A stretch of 64,000 nt of DNA, from the NCBI GenBank assembly GCA_030063045.1, contig JAQSEB010000139.1:310001-374000 (forward strand), given 5' to 3'. The translations under genes were made by a program, and so were the position numbers. This DNA comes from Pratylenchus scribneri (lineage: Eukaryota > Nematoda > Chromadorea > Rhabditida > Pratylenchidae). The notes under the pieces are model-generated. The model had not been told where the DNA came from and did no database searches. It was given only the letters and a program-made list of their open reading frames with translations. This document shows positions 56,604 to 64,000 of the stretch, piece after piece (within the stretch, counting starts at the first letter, position 1; every line of letters starts with the position of its first letter).

Positions 56604-56864
56604 TCAAATTGAAGCAATGGTCGTCCACTGATTTGCTTTTACCAGATGAAAATTAGTTAATGTTTGCTTTAAAATGTGAAATTTAATTTTAAGTAATGCA
56701 AATATTCAATAATAAAATCTATGCAATTTGCAACAAATTGTTTAAAAAGTATACAAAAATCAAATGAAATTTTTATTCCAAAATAAATTTAACAATTTGA
56801 TGAAATGGTAACAATTTCATTTTTCATCAATCAACAATCATCAATGCTTAATCCATTACTCCTT

Positions 56865-57733
56865 TCATTGTTGATCATTATTCTCCGGAGTCTTAAAATT
56901 TTAATATTTTATAAAAGTTTATTGAAAGTTATTAATTACGTTCGAAATTGAATGAGGAGTCTCCGACGGCGAATTTTCTGGTGAGGATGTAGCAGCACCG
57001 CCAAATTCGTCGATCAAACCTTGGGAAGTTTCCACCAGTTTCTCGAAGTAGCCATGAACTTCTGCGTTTGCTCGAATGTTGGGATCCCCAGTGATTTTGA
57101 GCAATTCTGCCCTTGCGTCACTAGCCCATGAAAAAGTTTTGTTGACGTATTCTTAATAAAAAAATTAAATGTTAGTGTTCAAAAATTCAAATATACCTCG
57201 ATAATGTTCCAACATATCACCTTCCATGCTTTGCAGAAACATTTTCTGGGCAAATGCCAACCCGTATAAATTTTTCAGCGCCTGCACCGAAGTCGTGATT
57301 GAAGTGAACAGACCAGGGCCTCCCAAAATGTGTTCATATTGGCTCATGGCAGTGACAATTTGAATGGAAGGCTCGCCAACGCGGCTCAGTTTCTCGATGA
57401 AAGCTTTCACAAGTTCAATGGTGTCCTGAAAATGAATAATTTTAATTTGGTATTTTAATATTTGAAAGCTTTTAAGCACTAAGCATATTAATTATATTAT
57501 AGCGAATGCCAAAATTGCAAGCACCCTCCGCCCCCCACCCTATCCCCATCCCCAAAATTTCTGACCAATACGAAGTATCGGCGAAAAAATTTCGCTATCA
57601 CGAAATTCAGAGCCGCCGATCTTGCGGGGCCAGAACGCTTGATCCGAATAACATGATCGGCTGGAATGCAACCGATCGCTTCCCAAACCAATTCCATGGG
57701 AAGCGAAAGTTGTCGCTGCGTTCGGTCGCCCAT
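56865..57733 (-). CDS. Unrecognised helical protein, first exon uncertain
   Basis: Two exons are well supported: about 57197-57427 and 56938-57151. Together they code KAFIEKLSRVGEPSIQIVT, LGGPGLFTSITTSVQALKNL, FAQKMFLQSMEGDMLEHYR, then EYVNKTFSWASDARAELLK and a Ser/Pro-rich tail. The end is either a stop at 56919 or, after a 46-base intron, a short exon ending at 56865. The first exon may be 57733 to about 57540 (MGDRTQRQLSLPMELVWEAI, F-box-like LPxELxxE pattern), which joins in phase, but its GTGGGG donor is weak. I do not recognise the family. Predicted mostly helical, no signal peptide or membrane segment. Just upstream of, and perhaps co-transcribed with, the PPP1R21-like gene. Confidence 0.5.
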
Positions 57734-57957
57734 GTTGTTAATTTGGAGGCAGAAATTTTTCGTTTTTTTAATGGGGTTAATGTTAGGGGATGAGGTTAAT
57801 ATTGGGGATGTTGTACAGGGGAAGATGGTGTTGTTTTAAGCAAAAAACACCTTCTAAAAAGTTTTTAAATTAAACTAATTACTAAGGCAACGCGGAAGGA
57901 AGTAAAAGTTGCCGAGCAATTTGCTCGCATATGGCGACAGAAAATGGGTTTTAAAAG

Positions 57958-59134
57958 TAGGGTTGCTCAAAGTCGGTTTTAAACCGAGGTTTCCGGTTTT
58001 CGGTTTTCTCGGTTTTCCAATGTCGGTTTTCGGTTTCGGTTTGAAAAAATTCTCGGTTTTCGGTTTCGGTTTTCCGGTTTTTCGGTTTTTTGAAAAATGG
58101 TCAAAAAATTTTTTAAAAATTTAATTTTTCATAAAATTTCGCAAAAAAATCAAAGAAAATTTATTCAAATATCACATATCCAATATTTTACATCAATTTT
58201 TAGTTATTCTTCTAGGTTTGCTTCAACAATAAAGACCCAAAAGAGAAAATATTTCAAAAAAGCCCAGCAGAGAAAAATTTTAGCCTAAATAATTCACAAA
58301 AAGAAAAATTTCTAATAAAAATGGCCCCGCAGGGAGAAAAATTAGAAAAGAAAGGACCATAAATGAAATAATTTATATTAAAAATGCCCGTTTAAGCAAA
58401 AAATTTCAGTTGAAAATGGTTTTGAATAAAAAATAGACCAAAAATTTTCTTGGAGGGTAAAATTAAAGGCAAAGATGGCCATAGAGAGAGCAGGGTTCTC
58501 AGATGTACTTTATTTAAAGATTTGTACTTTATTTGGGTCATTGTGTTACTTTATGTACTTTTTTCATGAAATTATAAAAAAATGATAAAATTTTTCACTG
58601 CGCGGCTATTTTTGGTCTAAATTTTTCGTCTTCGGCTCGAAAAATTGTAAAAATTTCTTCTCAAAAAGCATGTAATCTTAGTCCTGCTTGATAATCTCAT
58701 GCTCATTTATAATAAAAATTTTTTTTTATCAATTTATATAGCTTAAAACGAAAATCTTTATTTTGACCCCTAAATCTTTATTTTCAAGGCCAGTGTACTT
58801 TTTTGAAAATAATCTGAGAACCCTGCCATAGAGTAAAAAATCAGACAAAAATAGACCCGAAAGGAAAAATATTAAGCTAAAAATGATCCAAAAGATAATA
58901 TTTTAAGCCAAAAATGGCCCGTTAGGGAAAAATTTTAATTAAAAATGGTCGAATAAGGTAAAATTTTAACCAAAAATTGTCCCTCAAGGTGAAAAATAAA
59001 AACCGAAAAACCGTCGGGTTGGACCCTCGGTTTTCGGTTTTCGCGGTTTTCGGATCTCGGTTTCGGTTTTTGGGCCAAAAAACCCGGTTTTCGGTTTCGG
59101 TTTCGGTTCGGTTAACCGACTTTGAGCAACCCTA
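57958..59134. mobile_element. DNA transposon, 1177 bp, with AGGGTTGCTC termini
   Basis: Both ends read TAGGGTTGCTCAAAGTCGGT in inverted orientation. They are followed by about 130 bases dense in CGGTTTTCGGTTT phrases. A 10-base direct repeat GTTTTAAAAG flanks it exactly at 57948-57957 and 59135-59144. The interior repeats AAAAATGG...AAAATTTTAA-type units and has no open frame of note. The superfamily is unclear: a 10-base duplication fits Mutator-like elements, the termini recall hAT. A second element is inserted in it. Confidence 0.85.
58491..58825. mobile_element. hAT-type MITE nested in 57958 element
   Basis: Ends CAGGGTTCTCAGAT and its exact inverse, followed inward on both sides by GTACTTT/AAAGTAC. 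CCATAGAG occurs just after the right end and, followed by an extra AGAG, just before the left end, consistent with an 8-base duplication altered by slippage. Inserted after the outer element. Confidence 0.8.
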
Positions 59135-59985
59135 GTTTTAAAAGAGAATAATGGGATTGGTATGGAAAGTGAAAAACATTGTTGTTTACTTTTCAGCACA
59201 AAGATGCTGTATTCTGAAAATTTTCAGAAAAATGCAAATTTTTTGTTCCCTCCCATTTTTTTTTTGTATTTATAAAACAAACGTTGTAAAATGTCTGCCG
59301 CTGTTGGCCAAGTTCGCCGCTATTCGTTGGTGGCATTTTTTAATAAAGTCAAATCAATAATTCAGTGTTTTTTATTTGCTTATCCTCTAAATATTGAAAT
59401 GGGTTTTTGATGTGGATTAAATATTACTATTTCCAATCAAAATAACCATTGATGCTAGATTATGTTTAACAATGTTTGGTTTTAATTCTGAGGACCGGGC
59501 CCTATCTCCCTTATCTATTTTTGAAGTGGTAAGTAATAAATTTAAGTGGATTGAGTTTTTTACAAACTTTGTATGATCCCAAGGTTTTTATTTTTCGTTT
59601 TTGGACAGTTTAATAAAATAATTTTTTACTTCGTTTTCTAGATTTTTCCTAATAAAAGACTTATTAAATGTGTATCATCTCATCATTGTAGGTAGTAGCA
59701 AATTTTTAATAAGGATTGGAAATGTAAAAATAATAAAATAAAACAAAATAAAAATTGCAAGAATCAAATTTGATTCTATTTTAATGATCAGCAATGAAAA
59801 AGAAATAAAACTTTATCATCATCATATTGATAAAATAATGGAAAAAAATGTGTAAAAATAAACAAAAAAAAAAACAATAAAATTGAATGTTTTAATTTGT
59901 GAGATGGATGAGGCGTGAGGGTGGGGGGTGGGCATAGGATGGGAAAAGAAAGCAGCATATTGCCAAAAGGGCGGATTTTCAATTC
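59135..59985. other. Intergenic region, no gene seen
   Basis: AT-rich and holds short open frames only. AAATAAAATAAAACAAAATA-type stretches at 59730-59880 could hold the polyadenylation signals of PHF10 on the minus strand. Confidence 0.5.
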
Positions 59986-62900
59986 TTATTGATTCGAAGG
60001 TGGGTTGTCGGTTGGCGCCACAATTTTTGTTGGTCCTCCTCTCTTTTGCTGAATTTGTTTATTGGTTGATGATGTTGGTTTTTCTTCCTCCTTCTCATTC
60101 ATAAATGATTCTTCCAACAAAAAGTTGCCTTTCCCACTCAAATTCAAATAAAAATTCTTCGGTTTTCTTTGCCTTTTGTCCGATATTTTGATGCCTGTAA
60201 TTTGGATGGAGAATTTATTTATTTTGTTGAGATTAATAATTAAATAAATTACAAAATTAAATTAATGGGTACAATAAAAAAAGGCTGGGAAAATTATAAA
60301 ATTAAAATGATCAATTTTGTCATTTTTGGTGGTATTTTTCGCTGGCCAACTTCTCAACACAACAACATTAACCTTTGATGCATTCCGGACAATGCCAAGT
60401 TCCATTTGGGGGTTGATCCAGTCCTATACAAAATGTGTGATAGCCTCGGTCGCATTGGTCACAGCACATCATGGCCGCCTAAAATGTGGAAATTAAAAAA
60501 TTTTCCGTTTAAAAATGTACAATAAAATGCATAAAAAAGCATAAAAGTGTCAACCAGTCCCAGAAAAAAATACCTCCCTCTGAGCAGGTTCGAACCCGAG
60601 ACCTAAATTTTGGCAAAAAGTTGAGGTCTCTTCTCAGGTCGAAAACTTCCAAAAGATTTTTTTAATAAAATTTTTTGTAAATGCCTATAAAGTCCGAAAA
60701 AATAAATTCCTCCGAGCGAATTCGAACCCGAGACCTAAATTTTTCAAAAAATTAAGGCCCTCTCCCTCTTTAAGGTCAACAAATTTTTTTTTAAATTAAA
60801 ATCTCCCTTAAAAATCCTAGAAAATTGGAATTTTAAATCCCTAATCAGCTTCAAAACCCATTAAGTCAAAAATACCTCTTGGTCGGGTTGTTCACAGACG
60901 CAACATCGTTTGCAATCGATGCAAAGCCAATCATATTGCCGAATGACTTGGACCATTGAGAGGGGCATATCAATGCAGGATGAGTGCATTTGTTGGTGGC
61001 AAGCCGAGCAATGGACCAACGGTGCGGCGGATGTGGCCTTGTTTTGCTGTGGCGGACTGGCCTCGGACAGTTGGCAAATTGAACAAATCGCCGCTGTGGT
61101 GGTCGTTGAAGATGGCATTGTGGATGTTGAAGTGGATTGTTGCTTTGGCGATGGTGGAATTGGCGGCATTTTTGGCGATGGTGGTGGTTGTTTGGAGGCC
61201 ATTGATGGCCGGGAACCAGTTGAATTCTAAAAATAAAAATTATAATTAATTATTAATATATTGATTTTCCAAGGGTTTAAGTATTAATTTACAATTTTAA
61301 CTTTTGCAAACCGGGTCTGTGGATAAAGGCTAACGGTTTAGATTATGGCTAGATTTAGGGTGATAAGGCAATTTTTTTGAAAATTTTCGACTTAAGAGAA
61401 GACCTTACTTTTGGAAAATTTAAGTCATTGGTTCGAATCCGCTCTCAGGGAAATAATTTTTTGATGGAAGGCTATCGCTTTATAATACATCTGTAACTAA
61501 AATACTGTTAAGAACAAAAATTGTTTTGAAAATTTTCGACCTAAAAAAGAGACCTTAACTTTTAATTTAGGTTACTGGTTCAAACCCGCTCATCGGAAAT
61601 TATATTTTTCGAGTTTTGTGGATATTTTTATTGGCGAAATAAAGTAATTTAAGTACAAAAAATTACAATTAATGCACTAATGTTACCAAATTTAACAAAA
61701 TCCGAAAACTATTCTTGCAAACCTTTGCCCGTTTTCCATTATTGCTGCTATTGGTTGCCGACACTTTACGTTGTTTTGATGGCGGCGGTGTTGGTTGCGG
61801 TGAATTTGCCATCTCCGACGGCGGTGGTGGTTCCTTTTTTATTCGTTTCAAGCCGCGCGATGGTGATTGTTGCTCCACTCCTCCAGCATTCCCTGCAGTT
61901 GCTGTGGTCGAATTCGTAGATGTTTCTTGTTGTTCAATTTGAGGAGTTGGTGGCGCCGATGGTTCCAGTTTGGCAGCCACCAATGTTGTTGCGGCCTCAT
62001 CCGCCGTCGATTTGGAAATTTTGGCTGCGGCCGCGCTCACCTCTTCATCGGTGACCCGAATCGGTGGTGGGGAATGCTCCTTTTTGGGTGGGAAAAGTTC
62101 ATTGTGCCCATCCAGCACTGTGTTCAGCGGCAGAGAGCGAAGTTCGGAGGGTGTGAATCTGAACGAAAATTTGAATTTTGACTCAAATTTATGGGTTTAA
62201 AAATATTTTGCTTTGACTGGGTTCGGACCGCGACCCCCAAAATCATTCAAATTTCAAATAAATTATCATTTTAGAATAATTTTTTATAGAATTTTGACTA
62301 AAAAAATGTTCCAATTTTAAAGCAAACCAACTTTTTGTAATAATCAGTGTATTGTCCGGGCAGGCAAAAGACTGGGAATTTTGTTGGTTTTGTGTATTCA
62401 CTGCGCATCCGCATCCATTTGTTCAGTGGGGAATGGATTATCTTTAAAAAACAATTTTGTATTTTTTCTGAAGTTAAGGTTTTCGGATAATAAAAACTTA
62501 AGGTTTTTTGGATAATAAAAACTTAAGGTTTTTTGGATAATAAAAACTTAAGATTTTTTGGATAATAAAAACGGTTTTTTGGATAATAAAAACGGTTTTT
62601 TGGATAATAAAAACTAACATTTGTATTCAAATCCCAGTATTGGCTTCGTTCAGCCCTTCGCACTGCTTGCAATTCTGCATTGAATTCAGAGGCATTTTTG
62701 ATTGCCTTTTGCCTTAATTCCGCCATCTTTTTCTCGTCCATTTTGATTGCATCCAACTCTTTTTGCTTCTCCAACATTGCCGCCTTCATTCGTTCGTTGC
62801 ATGCCTTTTGGTAGATAGAGAAAATATTTAATTTGTCGTTGAATTAATTTTTAAATTTGCCAAAAATTGGGTTCAATGGTTTTAAACCTTATACCCCCAA

Positions 62901-64000
62901 TCGATTGACCTTGTCAAGATACATCATTTGATTATGTTTTGGGTTTTGGCTTTGGATTTAAACAATTCCAACTTACTAGTTTTGAACCATTAAACCAAAA
63001 TGGGTTTAAACCGTTTAAACCCTTTCAATTTTGACCAAATCATGTCAAATTATATACCATTCAATGCGCTTTGACTAGCTCTATCCAATTTTGGGGTTTA
63101 TCATTTAGTAATGTAGGATAAACCCTTAAACCATTATATTTTGGTAGATATCATTTATTTCAACAAATTAAAAAGTATAAACCTTTTGATAGTCGGCATA
63201 AATTTCCGGGTATTCGGAGGCCATCAACTCATGAACATCCACCGATTGGAGTGCAGTTTGATAGTGGGAAGGCAGTGCAATTCGAATTTTCAGCTCTTTC
63301 AGCAAATAGTCACGCTCTTTTGGTTCCACCGTTCGCCGGTACATTTCCGGATATTTTCGCTTGAATGAGCTGATCCCAAGCAATTCCGAGATTTGTTCCT
63401 AATTTCAAGTTTCAACTCATTTTTATAATTTTTATTAAAAAAACCTGAAGGAAGAACCGATCGCCGGATTTTTGAGGCCATTCATATTCGACAATGTCTT
63501 CCGGTTGTAGAGGAACGTGGGTTACATCGGCGGCCAATGCAGTGCGGCTTGGCGTCTTCACTTTGGGTTTATTGTTGGTGGAATCGGCACCTTTAAAATT
63601 AAATTTTAGTAATGAATTTGTTAAAATTATAATGGTTTAAGGGTTTATCCTAAATTTGCAAACCATATATACCCATTCGGATAGAGCTGTTCAAGATGCA
63701 TTGATTGGGATATAATTTTTAATGGTTTGGTCAACAATTAAAGGGTATTAAACGGTTTAAACCCGTTTTGATTTAATAGTTCAAAACCATTTGTTAGAAT
63801 TGGTTAGACCCAAGTCAAAAACATAATCAAATAATGCGTCTTGACCAGATTTATCTGATTGGGTTTAAGGTTTGTAGGTTTAGAATAAACCGTTGAACCA
63901 TTAAAATCAATTTTCGATATTTTTAAAATGTAGGTTTCAAACCTTCTGAAGGAGTCAATGAAATTGTGTCTGGTTCAGCTGGCAAAGTGGTTGATAAACT
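59986..64000 (-). CDS. phf-10: PHF10 / BAF45a, PBAF chromatin-remodelling subunit (N-terminus outside window)
   Basis: Double-PHD subunit of the PBAF SWI/SNF complex. Exons: from beyond 64000 to 63943, 63445-63590, 63183-63398, 62619-62804, 62332-62441, 61723-62158, 60876-61226, 60373-60478 and 59986-60194, all in phase. The SAY region is unmistakable: [46 protein letters not shown] and [13 protein letters not shown]. Then [45 protein letters not shown], a Pro/Ser/Thr-rich linker, PHD1 (CSICQLSE...[28 protein letters not shown]) and PHD2 ([26 protein letters not shown]). The basic C-terminal tail is longer than in the human protein. Introns contain tRNA-like repeats, two family 1 elements and a short tandem repeat. 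Confidence 0.93.
60568..60775 (-). repeat. Pair of tRNA-like repeats, subfamily as at 22262
   Basis: Minus-strand box B words AGGTCTCGGGTTCGAACCTG and AGGTCTCGGGTTCGAATTCG about 145 bases apart. The flanking GACCTGAGAAGAGACCTC and AGGGAGGTATTTTTT blocks also match the CLASRP pair. Confidence 0.6.
61375..61605 (+). repeat. Second pair of tRNA-like repeats, opposite strand
   Basis: Plus-strand copies with CATTGGTTCGAATCCGCTCT and TACTGGTTCAAACCCGCTCA. Both are preceded by GAAAATTTTCGACYTAA and GAGACCTTA blocks. Lies in the intron next to the pair at 60568, in reverse orientation. Confidence 0.55.
62470..62610. repeat. Short tandem repeat, GGTTTTTTGGATAATAAAAA
   Basis: Six units of 20 to 27 bases with or without an ACTTAA insert. 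Ends next to a PHF10 donor site at 62618. Confidence 0.9.
62875..63145. repeat. TIR element family 1 copy
   Basis: Complete copy in a PHF10 intron. Confidence 0.75.
63630..63912. repeat. TIR element family 1 copy, inverted
   Basis: The most complete copy, with both ends (ATAATGGTTTAAGGGTTTAT and AAACCGTTGAACCATTAAAA) visible. It is in the next PHF10 intron, inverted relative to the copy at 62875. Confidence 0.8.

Overview
The window is nuclear DNA of an animal, almost certainly a nematode. Genes are split by many short GT-AG introns that often carry inserted repeats. Ubiquitin has alanine at position 19, as I recall for C. elegans. The novel PKC, ataxin-3 and CLASRP homologues read as close relatives of nematode and animal orthologues. 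Five plus-strand genes follow each other with only about 140 to 310 bases between stop and next start, which is typical of nematode operons. A plant-parasitic (tylenchid) species is my guess, not shown. Exons are moderately GC-rich. Introns and spacers are mostly very AT-rich, with a few GC-rich, strand-asymmetric blocks.

Layout: 1-2354, the right end of a hAT DNA transposon with an apparently intact, intron-containing transposase on the minus strand. 2558-5615 (minus), KTI12. 6164-15352 (minus), an NCBP3-like protein whose two large introns fill about 5.4 kb. 15353-16205, a divergent promoter region. 16206-27557 (plus), the probable operon: ubiquitin-eS30, ataxin-3, a MED28-like subunit, CLASRP and mitochondrial uS11. 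28299-29948 (plus), an unrecognised 235-residue protein. 31009-34476 (plus), a 510-residue protein built from two tandem, diverged eIF4E-like domains. 34477-42511, a gene-poor, repeat-rich stretch. 42512-51392 (plus), a complete novel PKC (pkc-1/PKC-epsilon type). 52393-56603 (minus), a short PPP1R21-like coiled-coil protein. About 56865-57733 (minus), an unrecognised gene. 57958-59134, a nested pair of DNA transposons. 59986 to past 64000 (minus), the PBAF subunit PHF10.

Several genes fall in RNA-centred processes: KTI12 in tRNA wobble modification, NCBP3 in cap binding and export, CLASRP in splicing, MED28 and PHF10 in transcription, eS30 and uS11m in ribosomes. The eIF4E-like tandem protein also has a translation-type fold. 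Nothing shows that they form one pathway.

The non-coding part is dominated by dispersed elements: a roughly 250-280 bp terminal-inverted-repeat family with about 14 copies, mostly in introns; two 29 and 31 bp minisatellite families that share a GGCGGAATTATT core and occur in six long arrays; ACCGTA-ended MITEs; a long foldback element; hAT-type MITEs with exact target duplications; and tRNA-like (box A/B) repeats often in pairs. The observations I rate highest are the tandem eIF4E-like gene with inverted minisatellite arrays in its intron and just behind it, and the chimeric satellite arrays.

Gene models were spliced by eye. All complete models keep reading frame across every junction. No database search or expression data was available.
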